The notes under the pieces are model-generated. The model was not told the DNA's origin. It saw nothing but the letters and a program-made list of their open reading frames with translations, and made no database searches. The position numbers and the translations under genes are program-made. Below are positions 8,563 to 16,807 of a stretch of 64,000 bases of DNA, one piece after another. Numbering within the stretch: position 1 is the first letter of the stretch; every line of letters starts with the position of its first letter. The DNA comes from CAYOSF01 sp964406605 (GTDB taxonomy: Bacteria > Chloroflexota > Dehalococcoidia > DSTF01 > RBG-16-68-14): contig CAYOSF010000006.1 in assembly GCA_964406605.1 (NCBI GenBank), positions 62,001 to 126,000 on the forward strand. The letters run 5' to 3'.

Positions 8563-9309
8563 ATGGCCATCAACAAAGTAGTGGGAAGCTTCGATGAGGC
8601 GGTGGCCGATGTCTCCGACGGGGCCGTCCTCCTGATCGGTGGCTTTGGGGGACCTGGGGAATGCCCCAGCTACCTCATCGACGCCGTGGGGCGACGGAAG
8701 CTGAAAGACCTCGTGATCGTCGGTAATTCCGGCGGCTGGGGCCTGGAACTCATCGAGCTCATTCGCACGCGCATGGCCAGCGTCCTTCGCTTCCCAGTGG
8801 ACTTCGTGGACCCCGGCGTCCTCGTGGAGACGGGCCAGGTCAAGAGGGGCATCCTCTCCTTCCCGGCGGCTCCCTCGCCCCTGGTACTGACGCCTTTCGA
8901 GAAGGGCGTCGCGGCGGGCACGGTCGAGCTGGAGTTGGTGCCCCAGGGCACGCTGGCCGAGCGCATCCGGGCGGGCAAGGCCGGCATTCCCGCCTTCTAC
9001 ACGCCGACCGGCCCCGGCACCGTTGCGGAGGAAGGGAAGGAGGTTCGCGTCTTCGACGGCCGGCCCTGCGTTCTGGAGCACGCCATCAAGGGAGACTTCT
9101 CCCTCATTCGCGCCCACAAGGCCGACCTCTACGGCAACCTCGTCTACCATGGCACCGCCCGCACCTTCAACGCAACCATGGCCGGCGCCTCGAAGGTGAC
9201 CATCGCCGAGGTGGACGAGGTGGTAGAGCCGGGGGAGATCGACCCCGAATGCGTCGTGACGCCGAGCCTCTACGTGGACCGCATCGTCGTCAGACCGAAG
9301 GGAGAGTGA
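8563..9309 (+). CDS. CoA-transferase alpha subunit (glutaconate/3-oxoacid CoA-transferase type)
   Basis: The 248-aa protein starts at ATG 8563 behind GGAGGTG. It shows the class I CoA-transferase A-subunit signature, with LLIGGFGGPGECPSYLIDAV near the N-terminus and GTARTFNATMAGASKVTIAEVD near the C-terminus. With the B subunit it moves CoA between acids such as succinate, acetate or 3-oxoacids. The two genes are separated by only 4 nt and lie at the end of the thiolase-DUF35 operon, so the pair probably activates or releases an acid in the same pathway. The substrate is unknown. Confidence 0.9.
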   Translation: MAINKVVGSFDEAVADVSDGAVLLIGGFGGPGECPSYLIDAVGRRKLKDLVIVGNSGGWGLELIELIRTRMASVLRFPVDFVDPGVLVETGQVKRGILSFPAAPSPLVLTPFEKGVAAGTVELELVPQGTLAERIRAGKAGIPAFYTPTGPGTVAEEGKEVRVFDGRPCVLEHAIKGDFSLIRAHKADLYGNLVYHGTARTFNATMAGASKVTIAEVDEVVEPGEIDPECVVTPSLYVDRIVVRPKGE

Positions 9310-9313
9310 CGTG

Positions 9314-9991
9314 ATGGAGACGGACAGGGAGCGGCTCGACGAACAGACCATGGCCCTCCGGGCGGCCAAGGAGTTCCAGGATGGCATGATTGTGAACCTG
9401 GGCGTGGGCATGCCCACCCTGTGCAGCAACTTTGTCCCGCCGGAAAAGGAGGTGCTGTTCCACTCGGAAAACGGCGTACTCGGCTTCGGATCCATCATCA
9501 CCGACCCCGACGAGGCGGACCTCTACCTCATCAACGCCGGCGTTCAGCCCATCTCTCCCAAACCGGGCATGTGCTTCTTCGAACACGCCGAGAGCTTCGC
9601 CATGATCCGCGGCGGCTACATCGACATCGCCGTGCTGGGCGGCATCCAGGCATCGGAGAAGGGGGACCTGGCAAATTGGCTCCTGCCGGGCAAGCAGATC
9701 GGCAGCCTGGGCGGCGGCATGGACCTGGCCTTCTGCGCCCGCATGGTCATCGCCCTCATGACCCACACCACGAAGGACGGCCAGCCGAAGATCGTACGTC
9801 AGTGCAGCGAGCCGCTGACCGCCCCGGCCTGCGTCGATCTCATCGTCACCGACATCGCCGTCACCGAGGTGACGGCGGATGGTCTGGTGCTGCGAGAGGT
9901 GGCCCCGGGCTGGACGGCCGACGAGGTCGAAGCCCTGACGGAGCCACAGCTCATCGTGCCGCCCGACCTGAAGGAGATCGACCTCGTCTAA
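9314..9991 (+). CDS. CoA-transferase beta subunit
   Basis: The 225-aa protein carries the catalytic glutamate motif SENGVLGFG, which forms the glutamyl-CoA thioester in class I CoA-transferases. It also has the glycine-rich LGVGMPTL and a C-terminal APGWTADEVEALTE typical of ScoB/AtoA-like subunits. ATG 9314 is preceded in frame by a GTG at 9311. It partners the upstream alpha subunit (4-nt spacing). It is the last gene of the rightward operon; the next gene runs convergently. Confidence 0.92.
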   Translation: METDRERLDEQTMALRAAKEFQDGMIVNLGVGMPTLCSNFVPPEKEVLFHSENGVLGFGSIITDPDEADLYLINAGVQPISPKPGMCFFEHAESFAMIRGGYIDIAVLGGIQASEKGDLANWLLPGKQIGSLGGGMDLAFCARMVIALMTHTTKDGQPKIVRQCSEPLTAPACVDLIVTDIAVTEVTADGLVLREVAPGWTADEVEALTEPQLIVPPDLKEIDLV

Positions 9992-10020
9992 CGGGAGGAT
10001 GCCTGCCGCCCGACGCGGCC

Positions 10021-11514
10021 CTACGCCGAGAAGAAGTTCGTCCCGGTGGCCGCATCGTGCCGCACGTTGCCCCGCTCGCCGACGAACTCCCGCGCCGTCA
10101 TCGACTCGAGCAGCGCGACGTCGCCCGGCGGAGTAGCGGCAAGAAAGCGCTGGCCGTCCTCCAGCAGCCCGATGACGATCCCCTGCTCCGGCGCTCCATT
10201 GCGGTCGTACACGACGGTGTACGCCTCGACAGTCGCCGCTCCGTCGGCCTGTTCGATCAGCCCCGGGTGAGGCATGGCATCCACCTGCTCTTGGTCGATC
10301 TTCGGGTCAGAGCGCGCCCAGTCGCGCGCTGGCCGCCGGGCGCCGTAGACGCCGACGGCGTGCTTGGTGCAGTACCAGCCCAAGGCGCTCACCAGACCGA
10401 GCCGGTCCGGTGCCGCCCGCAGCCGCTCCACCATGGTGGCGATGGCGTGCATCGAGTAGTTGTTGCCCGGCCCGCCGAAGTAGGGGAGACCTCCAGTCAC
10501 CGTAAGCGGACGGGGATCATCCGCGGCAATGCCCAGGGCGTCCCGGCTGAGCTGCACGGCAGAGGGGAAGCAACTGTAGAGATCGAACAGGGCGATCTCA
10601 TCGATCCCGACGCCGGCCATGCTCAGGGCACGTTGACCCGCCGCCCGGATGGCGGGCGACGAATGATAGTCCACGCGCTCCGTGAGGAACCAGTGGTCGT
10701 TGGCTTCCCCGCAGCCCCGCAGGTAGATCCAGCGCTCAGGCGGAATTCCCAGCTCGCGGGCGGCCGACTCCGACGTCATTAGCAGCGCCGCTCCCTGATC
10801 GACCTCCATGATCGCGTTCATGTATTTGGGGTAGGGAAAGCCAACCATCCGGTTGTCCGACGAGATGGTCGTGATCTCCTCGGCCGACTTGCCGTCCCGG
10901 AACCAGGCGTGAGGATGCTCGCGGGCGACGGCCGCCAGCCGGGCGCAGAGCACACCCAGATAGCGCCGGTGCTCTTCCAGCGAGCGTCCTTGGTGGGCGC
11001 GGAGGGCGGTCTCGAACAGAGGATAGATGCGGACCGGGAGAGCGCCGGTGTACTTCGCCTCCAGCTCCGTGAAGCCGGGACGCCCTTCGCCGGCGCTGGC
11101 CTCGGGTTGTCCTCTCGGCGACCAGGCCGGCAACCCGCCCGCCCTCCTGGCACGACGAAGACTGCTCATCGCCTCGGCGCCTGCCAGCAGCGCCAGCTTC
11201 ACATCGCCCCGAGCGATACCCTCCGCGGTCTCGTTCACCAGCCACTGCGGCGTGTTGCCGCCGAGCGTGGTGTAGATCCGTTCACCGGGGGGCGCGCCCA
11301 CCTGCCCCGCCAAGTCCGCGGGCGGATCCGCCGACGGCCACGATAGGATGCTCACCACTCGCACCGAGTCGGCCTTCGCCAGCAGCCCCGGCGCGCCCGC
11401 GTCTTCCTCGGCGCGGCGGGCCGCCGTGTCCATCAGGCCCAGGGGCTCGATCGCTTCCCCCGTGCGGTTCGTGGTCTGCCCAACCCCAACGATGATCGGA
11501 TAGTCCGAAGTCAT
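10021..11514 (-). CDS. type 1 thiolase-like protein (TLP1) without catalytic Cys
   Basis: The 497-aa protein starts at ATG 11514 behind GGGAGGAGGAG. The N-terminal thiolase fold shows YPIIVGVGQTTNRTGE, the segment TTLGGNTPQWLVNETAEGIA where a Cys would normally stand, and LALLAGAEAM. The C-terminal 90-100 residues (from about ATVEAYTVVYDRNG) match the extra beta-rich domain known from mycobacterial thiolase-like protein type 1. With no Cys it probably does not perform thiolysis; its role in these organisms is not established. It faces the nitronate monooxygenase gene across a shared promoter region. The frame is open to 12099, but that part is antisense to the neighbour and is not coding. Confidence 0.85.
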   Translation of the reverse strand: MTSDYPIIVGVGQTTNRTGEAIEPLGLMDTAARRAEEDAGAPGLLAKADSVRVVSILSWPSADPPADLAGQVGAPPGERIYTTLGGNTPQWLVNETAEGIARGDVKLALLAGAEAMSSLRRARRAGGLPAWSPRGQPEASAGEGRPGFTELEAKYTGALPVRIYPLFETALRAHQGRSLEEHRRYLGVLCARLAAVAREHPHAWFRDGKSAEEITTISSDNRMVGFPYPKYMNAIMEVDQGAALLMTSESAARELGIPPERWIYLRGCGEANDHWFLTERVDYHSSPAIRAAGQRALSMAGVGIDEIALFDLYSCFPSAVQLSRDALGIAADDPRPLTVTGGLPYFGGPGNNYSMHAIATMVERLRAAPDRLGLVSALGWYCTKHAVGVYGARRPARDWARSDPKIDQEQVDAMPHPGLIEQADGAATVEAYTVVYDRNGAPEQGIVIGLLEDGQRFLAATPPGDVALLESMTAREFVGERGNVRHDAATGTNFFSA

Positions 11515-11562
11515 GCACTCCTCCTCCCAACGCACCCTCCCCGCCATCGAGATGCCCAGACA

Positions 11563-11591
11563 ATCGTAGAGGCCCCGCCCAGCCTTGGCAA
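11563..11591 (-). promoter_or_regulatory. promoter of the TLP1-like gene (leftward)
   Basis: On the minus strand TTGCCA (11586-11591) and TACGAT (11563-11568) are spaced by 17 bp. Its -35 overlaps the -35 of the divergent promoter for the nitronate monooxygenase gene. Confidence 0.55.
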
Positions 11592-11613
11592 GCCTGCCCG
11601 CTCCCTGTACCAT
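11585..11613 (+). promoter_or_regulatory. promoter of the nitronate monooxygenase-like gene (rightward)
   Basis: TTGGCA (11585-11590) and TACCAT (11608-11613) are spaced by 17 bp, about 40 bp ahead of the ATG at 11653. The -35 hexamers of this and the leftward promoter occupy the same 7 bp, so the two genes probably compete for polymerase or share an activator. Confidence 0.5.
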
Positions 11614-11652
11614 GAGCACGGCCCGAGCATGCGAAGCTAGAAGAGGTTGACA

Positions 11653-12654
11653 ATGCACCACCCACTCCACACTCCCATCTGCGACACCTTCGGCATCGAG
11701 TACCCGATCTTCCTCGCCGGCATGGGCGGCGTCGCGACCGCGCCGCTGGTGGCCGCGGTATCCAACGCCGGCGGCCTGGGCATCATGGGGGCCGCCACCA
11801 TGTCGCCCGAGTACCTGCGCGACCAGATCCGACTGACACGAGAGCTGACCGACAAGCCGTTCGCAGTCGACCTGCTGGCGCCCATCCCCGAGAACATCCG
11901 CCCGCAAATGGAGGTCATCTTCGAAGAAGGGGTCGAGACGTTCGTCGCAGGGCTGGCCGTACCGGCCGAGTTCATCGACGAGATGCACCGGCGAAACATG
12001 AAGGTCGTCGTCATGTGCGGCAAGGTCCGCCACGCCCAGAAATCGGAAGCCGCCGGCGCCGACGTGGTAGTGGCCCAGGGCACGGAGGCGGGCGGCCACA
12101 CCGGCGAGATCGGAGGGATGGCGCTCATACCCGCGACCGTAGACGCGGTGAGCATCCCCGTGCTCGCGGCGGGCGGCATGGCCGACGGCCGCGGCCTGGT
12201 GGCCGCCCTCGCGCTCGGCGCCCAGGGCGCCGTCTTCGGTACGCGCTTCGTCGCCTCGGATGAGGCGCAGACGGCAGGCGGCTATCGCGAGGCGATCGTG
12301 GAAGCGCGCGACGATTCGACGGTGCGCACGCGCTGCTTCACAGGCAAGACGGCCCGCGCCATCCGGAACGAGCGCACCGAGGAATGGGAAGCCAAGGCCG
12401 ACCAGATCCAGCCCTTCCCGATGCAGGTCCTCGTCTCAGCCCAGGAGGGTGTGATGGACTACATGGGCATTGGAGAGCGGAAGCAGGCCGACACGAAGCG
12501 GCTGTTCATGCCAACCGGCCAGAGCGCCGCCCTCATCCACGACATCAAGCCGGCCGCCGAGATCTTCCAGGACATCGTTCGGGAAGCGGAGGCAGCGCTC
12601 GCCGAGCTCGCGGCCCGCCAGCCAGCCGGAGCGCGACCGAGCGTGCGCTCCTAA
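11653..12654 (+). CDS. nitronate monooxygenase / enoyl-ACP reductase II-like FMN protein
   Basis: The 333-aa TIM-barrel flavoprotein shows the 2-nitropropane dioxygenase/FabK fold. It has PIFLAGMGGVATAPLVAAVS and GGLGIMGAATMS at the N-terminus, the active-site His segment AQGTEAGGHTGE, and the FMN phosphate sites VLAAGGMADGRG and AVFGTRF. Members oxidise nitronates or reduce enoyl thioesters with FMN; surrounded by acyl-CoA genes, either could apply. ATG 11653 has AGAGG upstream; a TTG two codons earlier is the alternative. It lies 40 bp upstream of the duplicated acyl-CoA dehydrogenase start and probably shared a transcript with that gene before the insertion. Confidence 0.87.
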   Translation: MHHPLHTPICDTFGIEYPIFLAGMGGVATAPLVAAVSNAGGLGIMGAATMSPEYLRDQIRLTRELTDKPFAVDLLAPIPENIRPQMEVIFEEGVETFVAGLAVPAEFIDEMHRRNMKVVVMCGKVRHAQKSEAAGADVVVAQGTEAGGHTGEIGGMALIPATVDAVSIPVLAAGGMADGRGLVAALALGAQGAVFGTRFVASDEAQTAGGYREAIVEARDDSTVRTRCFTGKTARAIRNERTEEWEAKADQIQPFPMQVLVSAQEGVMDYMGIGERKQADTKRLFMPTGQSAALIHDIKPAAEIFQDIVREAEAALAELAARQPAGARPSVRS

Positions 12655-12693
12655 CGACCGGCCTCCGCTACCCGTACCCCGGGAGAGTACGCC

Positions 12694-12729
12694 ATGGATT
12701 TCGCCTTTACACAGGAAGAAGAGGCCTTC
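12694..12729 (+). repeat. direct repeat copy 1: stranded start of the acyl-CoA dehydrogenase gene
   Basis: These 36 bases begin with ATG and match the true gene start at 13199-13234 with two mismatches (positions 6 and 31 of the repeat). Both encode MDFAFTQEEE followed by Ala or Thr and Phe. A ribosome-site-like GGGAGAG precedes this copy. Translation from here runs through the hairpin and stops at 12864, giving a 56-aa peptide of no recognisable function. Confidence 0.9.
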
Positions 12730-12731
12730 CT

Positions 12732-12793
12732 CCCTCACCCCAGTCCCCTCTCCCTCGGCGAGGGAGAGGGGCGGCTGAAAGCCAGGGTGAGGG
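12732..12793. repeat. nested inverted repeat (cruciform-capable)
   Basis: The outer arms CCCTCACCC (12732-12740) and GGGTGAGGG (12785-12793) are exact complements. Inside them CCCCTCTCCCTC (12745-12756) and GAGGGAGAGGGG (12760-12771) form a perfect 12-bp stem around a GGC loop. No T-run follows, so a terminator role is less likely than an element end or a recognition site. Confidence 0.9.
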
Positions 12794-12797
12794 AGTC

Positions 12798-13181
12798 CTG
12801 CCTGTTCGGGAAGCCCGCTCAAGAACCGCGCGGAAGGAACTGGTCACAGCAGCGCGCGGTCTGAGACAGCGACAGACATTCAGCGAGCGGCTGCTCTGGG
12901 AGGCGCTTCGCAACCGGAGGCTACTAGGCAGAAAGCTCAGGAGGCAGGCCAGGATCGGCCAGTTCATCGTCGATTTCTACTGCCCTGATGAACAGCTAGT
13001 GATTGAGGTTGACGGCGGCATTCACGTCCAACAGAGGACCCATGACAAGGATCGACAGCAGGCCCTGGAGGAAACTGGGCTTCGCGTTCTGCGCGTAAAG
13101 GCGCAGGCATGCGAACAGAACCTTGATGACGTGATCCTCAGGATACGGGGTGCTTTCAGGCACGATTCGGACCCAGGCTGA
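12798..13181 (+). CDS. DUF559 domain protein (VSR/PD-(D/E)xK-like endonuclease fold)
   Basis: The domain runs from QTFSERLLWEALRNRRLLG through RRQARIGQFIVDFYCPDEQ, LVIEVDGGIH and LRVLRVKAQACEQNLDDVIL to a TGA at 13181. The acidic residues of IVDFYCP and IEVDGG are those expected for the restriction-endonuclease-like core. No ATG, GTG or TTG lies in frame between the hairpin and the domain. The CTG at 12798 is given only as a left limit; translation may use a CTG or depend on readthrough, or the copy may be dead. It sits inside the duplicated start of the acyl-CoA dehydrogenase gene. Confidence 0.7.
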   Translation: MPVREARSRTARKELVTAARGLRQRQTFSERLLWEALRNRRLLGRKLRRQARIGQFIVDFYCPDEQLVIEVDGGIHVQQRTHDKDRQQALEETGLRVLRVKAQACEQNLDDVILRIRGAFRHDSDPG

Positions 13182-13198
13182 AGGGGGACTGAGAAGAC

Positions 13199-14356
13199 AT
13201 GGACTTCGCCTTTACACAGGAAGAAGAGACCTTCCGAAAGGAGGTACGCGCCTTCCTCAACGAAGAACTGCGCGACCGGCCTTCCCCGGAGGCGGAAGGA
13301 TGGGACTTCTATCGCAGCTTCGTGAAGAAGCTGGCCGCCCGCGGTTGGCTCACGCTCGCCTGGCCGAAGGAGTGGGGCGGCCAGGGCGCGGGCCACATGA
13401 TGCAACTGGTCTACAACGAGGAGGTCTCCTACCAGGACGCGCCGGCCAACGACCTGGGCAGCGACCGCGTCGGGCCCACCATCATGCTCTACGGCACGGA
13501 GGAACAGAAGCGGCGTTACCTGCCGCCCATCGTCAGCGCCGAGGAGGTCTGGTGCCAGGGCTTCTCAGAGGCGGAAGCCGGCTCCGACCTGGCCTCTCTG
13601 CAAACGCGGGCCGTCGAGGACGGCGACACCTTCGTCATCAACGGCAGCAAGATCTGGACCAGCATGGCGCACCTCGCTCACCGGATGATCCTGCTCGCCC
13701 GCACAGACCCGGATGCGCCCAAGCACAAGGGCATCTCCTACTTCCTGCTCGATATGAAGACGCCGGGCGTCACGGTCCGGCCGTTGGTGGACATGCTGGG
13801 CGGCCACCGATTCAACGAAGTGTTCTTCGACAACGTCCGCATACCGCGCGACTGCCTGCTGGGCGAGCTGAACAGAGGATGGTACGTCGCGACCTCCACC
13901 CTCGACTTCGAGCGCTCAGGCATCCAGCGGGTCACGGGCACCCTTCGCAACTACGACGACCTGGTAGCGTACGCCCGCGAGACGAAGAGGGATGGCCGGC
14001 CTCTGCTTGCCCGGACGCATGTCCGGCACCAACTCGCCGATCTGAAGATCGACTTCGAGGTGGGGCGCTGCCTGGCCTATCGCGTCGCCTGGATGCAGAG
14101 TCAGGGGATCGTGCCCAACTACGAGGCATCCGTCTCCAAGAACTTCGGCTCGTTGCTCGCTCAGCGGGTGGCCAACGCGGGAGTGGGCATTCTCGGGCTG
14201 GCCGGACAACTGGCGCCGGAGTCCCCTTGGGCGCCCCTGCGAGGCAGCATCCAGAATCTCTACCTAAGCTCCGCCGCCGCGACCATCGCCGCCGGCACGA
14301 CGGAGATCCAGCGCAACATCATAGCCGGACGCGGGTTGGGTCTGCCTCGCGACTGA
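13199..14356 (+). CDS. acyl-CoA dehydrogenase (second copy, start rebuilt by insertion)
   Basis: The 385-aa protein has the full acyl-CoA dehydrogenase layout. The N-terminal helical domain includes LAWPKEWGGQGAG, the beta domain has GFSEAEAGSDLASLQ and INGSKIWTSMAHLAH, and the C-terminal helices end with AAATIAAGTTEIQRNIIAGR. It belongs to the FadE-like group common in actinobacterial and Chloroflexota lipid or steroid degradation. The first 36 bases are duplicated 505 bp upstream, with a DUF559 unit between the copies. The reading frame itself is intact. It probably works with the surrounding CoA enzymes. Confidence 0.93.
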   Translation: MDFAFTQEEETFRKEVRAFLNEELRDRPSPEAEGWDFYRSFVKKLAARGWLTLAWPKEWGGQGAGHMMQLVYNEEVSYQDAPANDLGSDRVGPTIMLYGTEEQKRRYLPPIVSAEEVWCQGFSEAEAGSDLASLQTRAVEDGDTFVINGSKIWTSMAHLAHRMILLARTDPDAPKHKGISYFLLDMKTPGVTVRPLVDMLGGHRFNEVFFDNVRIPRDCLLGELNRGWYVATSTLDFERSGIQRVTGTLRNYDDLVAYARETKRDGRPLLARTHVRHQLADLKIDFEVGRCLAYRVAWMQSQGIVPNYEASVSKNFGSLLAQRVANAGVGILGLAGQLAPESPWAPLRGSIQNLYLSSAAATIAAGTTEIQRNIIAGRGLGLPRD

Positions 14357-14389
14357 ACCACCGCGGCGAACCCGCCAGCCGGCTGGCGC

Positions 14390-16585
14390 CTACTCTGTGG
14401 CCGAGGGAACGGCTTCCTCAACCCGCCGGGTCGCGCCTTCTCCCCTGACATCGATGCCGATTCTTGGCACGAGACGGTCAAGCCACCGCGGGAACCACCA
14501 GTTGGCGCGGCCGAGAAGCTGCATGATCGAAGGCACGAGGATGAGCCTGATCAGGGTGGCGTCAAGGAAGATCGCGGTCGCGAGCCCCATGCCGAATTCC
14601 CTGATCACACGCTGCTCGCTGAAGGCGAAGCTGAGAAACACCGCGATCATGATCAGCGCAGCGGCGGAGATGACCCGCGCAGTCGCCGAGAGCCCGCGCG
14701 CCACCGCTTCCGAGTTGTCACGAGTCCTGAAGTACTCTTCCTGGATGCGGGTCACCAGGAAGACCTCGTAGTCCATCGATAACCCGAAAAGGATGGCGAA
14801 GAGCATCATCGGCACAAATGACTCGATGGGCCCTTCTCGCTGGCCACCAAACACGCCGGCGAACCAGCCCCACTGAAAGACGACAACTAAGACGCCGAAG
14901 GCAGCGCCGATGGAGAGCGCGTTCATCAGTGCCGCCTTCAGAGGTATAAGCACAGAACGAAACACCGCCATCAGCAGCACGAAGCTCACCCCGATGACCG
15001 CCGCAAAGAAGAAGAGCAGACGAGACGAGATCTTGTCGCCGACATCGATAAACACAGCAGTCGGCCCTCCGACGTGCACCTCTGCGCCCGTCCCTTCCAT
15101 CGCCTCCGGGACAACCTTCCGCAGCTCGTGGACCAGATCCGCAGTCTCCTTGTCCTGGGGAGCCGTTTCCGGGATGATAGTGATGACGGCCGCGGACCGG
15201 GTATCGTTGAAGATCGGCGGTGATACCTCCGCCACCGCCGCCCGCTGTTCAATGATGGCCGGCAGCTCCTCCACCGCCGCGGCCGCCCGCTCTCCCTCCA
15301 CGCCGACACCAACTACGATGGTCCCGTTGAATCCCGGGCCGAACCCCTCGGAGAGTAGATCGTATGCACGACGCGACGTCAGCGATGTCGGGTTGTTTCC
15401 GGCGTCCGAGGAACCCAGACGCATGGAGAACACCGGCCAGGCGAGCACGGCCAGCACAGCCAACGACAGGATCAAGGCCACGAGCGGGGCACGCTGGATG
15501 AGGCGACTCAGCTGGTAGCCGAGCCCTGACTCGCTCTCATGAGCCGACGCGGCCAGGCCGGGGATCCGCCAGCGATCGATGCGGTGACCGACCACCTTCA
15601 GCATGGCCGGCAGCACCAGAACCGCCACAAGGACGGCCAGCGCCACCACCAGCGACGCCGCAGAAGCGACGGCCCCCATGAACGGGATGCCCACGGCCCA
15701 CAGGCCGAGCAGAGCGATCACGACGGTTGAGCCGGCGAACACAACGGACCGGCCCGCTGTCGCCGCCGCCCGCGCGATGGCGTCCTCAACGCCAAGCCCT
15801 CGCGCCAGCCCCTCCCGAAACCGCGTCACGATGAGCAGCGCGTAGTCGATGCCGACGCCAATGCCGATCATCGCGCCGAACTGCGGTGTGAAGGACGGCA
15901 GGTCGAAGAGGGACGCCGAGACCCCCACCAGGAAATACCCAGACGTCAGGGCGAGGAGGGCCGTAATGATGGGTAGGCCCATCGCCACCACGGAGCCGAA
16001 GACTAGGAGCAGGATGATCACCGCGGCACTCAATCCGATGAGCTCGGTCCGGCCGGGCGCCTCGTGTTCGCCCGCGCGCACGACGCGTCCTCCCGCCTCG
16101 ACCTGGAAGTCCGGCGGCGAAGAACGCTCGTCCCGAAGATGCAGGAGGGCATCGATGCTCGCCTGGTCGAGACTGAACGCCCGCTTGTCGTACTGGACCG
16201 AAATGCGGGCGATGGTACCGTCGGCGGAGATCGCATCCACAGCATCATAAGGAGACGCAACGCTCACCACGTCGGGAAGGTTGGCGAGATCGGCCAGAAG
16301 CGCCTCGACGCGCGGCCGGACCTCCGGATCGTCGAAACCGGCCGGCGCCCGCACCGCCACCGTCGCCGAATCGCCCGCTTGGGCCGGGAAGCGTTCATCC
16401 AGCAAGTCCCTGAGCCGCTGTGACTCGGTGCCTGGGAGAGTGAAGCTGTCGGCGTAGCGTCCGCCGGCAAGAGCGTAGAGCGCGCCAGAGGCGAGAAGAG
16501 CAACCAGCGCACCCGCCAGGACGCGCCACGGATGACCAGCAGCGACCCGGGGCCAGCGGTCAAAGAGGAGGGAGCGTTGCTGCAA
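14390..16585 (-). CDS. MMPL-family RND transporter
   Basis: About 731 aa from a TTG at 16585. The frame is open further back to 16699, but the predicted promoter at 16628-16656 lies inside that extension. There are two repeats of a periplasmic loop followed by five or six membrane helices. Examples are the helix group around IGIGVGIDYALLIVTRFREG in the first half and LFGLSMDYEVFLVTRIQEEY in the second, with the GxxxDY/F motifs of MmpL proteins. Such proteins export lipids or small molecules with proton motive force. The start is uncertain because no ribosome site is evident. It is convergent with the acyl-CoA dehydrogenase. Confidence 0.85.
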   Translation of the reverse strand: MQQRSLLFDRWPRVAAGHPWRVLAGALVALLASGALYALAGGRYADSFTLPGTESQRLRDLLDERFPAQAGDSATVAVRAPAGFDDPEVRPRVEALLADLANLPDVVSVASPYDAVDAISADGTIARISVQYDKRAFSLDQASIDALLHLRDERSSPPDFQVEAGGRVVRAGEHEAPGRTELIGLSAAVIILLLVFGSVVAMGLPIITALLALTSGYFLVGVSASLFDLPSFTPQFGAMIGIGVGIDYALLIVTRFREGLARGLGVEDAIARAAATAGRSVVFAGSTVVIALLGLWAVGIPFMGAVASAASLVVALAVLVAVLVLPAMLKVVGHRIDRWRIPGLAASAHESESGLGYQLSRLIQRAPLVALILSLAVLAVLAWPVFSMRLGSSDAGNNPTSLTSRRAYDLLSEGFGPGFNGTIVVGVGVEGERAAAAVEELPAIIEQRAAVAEVSPPIFNDTRSAAVITIIPETAPQDKETADLVHELRKVVPEAMEGTGAEVHVGGPTAVFIDVGDKISSRLLFFFAAVIGVSFVLLMAVFRSVLIPLKAALMNALSIGAAFGVLVVVFQWGWFAGVFGGQREGPIESFVPMMLFAILFGLSMDYEVFLVTRIQEEYFRTRDNSEAVARGLSATARVISAAALIMIAVFLSFAFSEQRVIREFGMGLATAIFLDATLIRLILVPSIMQLLGRANWWFPRWLDRLVPRIGIDVRGEGATRRVEEAVPSATE

Positions 16586-16627
16586 CGGCCTGTGCGGACT
16601 TTCTGAACATAAGCCGGGTCTACTGCC

Positions 16628-16656
16628 ACTATGAGTCGGCGTCCCGCCCCGGTCAA
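16628..16656 (-). promoter_or_regulatory. promoter of the MMPL transporter gene
   Basis: On the minus strand TTGACC (16651-16656) and CATAGT (16628-16633) are spaced by 17 bp. Transcription from here would begin near 16621 and supports a start codon downstream of the longest open frame. Confidence 0.5.
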
Positions 16657-16807
16657 GAAGCGAAGCTACAATGATCCGTGAGCCGCATCGCTCGCGCAAA
16701 CGCGCCGGGAGCGCGCTGATCGCGCACGGTACTGCCGTCTAGCGCATCATCGAGCGGTACCGTCGGTGGGATCGAGGCGACGGCCTGCATCCTCCGTGCC
16801 GCGCTGC

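Larger units (their letters stand above)
12730..13198 (+). mobile_element. small DUF559-carrying insertion with nested hairpin
   Basis: The segment between the two copies of the dehydrogenase start consists of a nested inverted repeat (12732-12793), a DUF559 reading frame and about 17 bp of leader with GGGGGACTGAG before the restored ATG. The host gene is thereby given a new start rather than being destroyed. DUF559 genes beside CCCTC/GAGGG hairpins are a recurring arrangement in bacterial genomes as far as I recall, but how such units move is not known to me. Confidence 0.65.

Noticed and set aside
9421..10782. Rightward open frame of 453 codons
   Set aside because: It crosses the CoA-transferase beta gene and the convergent TLP1-like gene in wrong frames; no ribosome site or motif.
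11515..12099. N-terminal extension of the TLP1-like protein
   Set aside because: It runs antisense through the flavoprotein gene; ATG 11514 has a strong ribosome site and family-like N-terminus.
12384..12797. Long upstream extension of the DUF559 frame
   Set aside because: It lies in another frame of the flavoprotein gene and through the hairpin; only the part after about 12798 resembles the family.
12694..12864. 56-aa frame from the first copy of the dehydrogenase start
   Set aside because: After 12 residues it runs through the hairpin with low-complexity sequence and stops; a by-product of the insertion.
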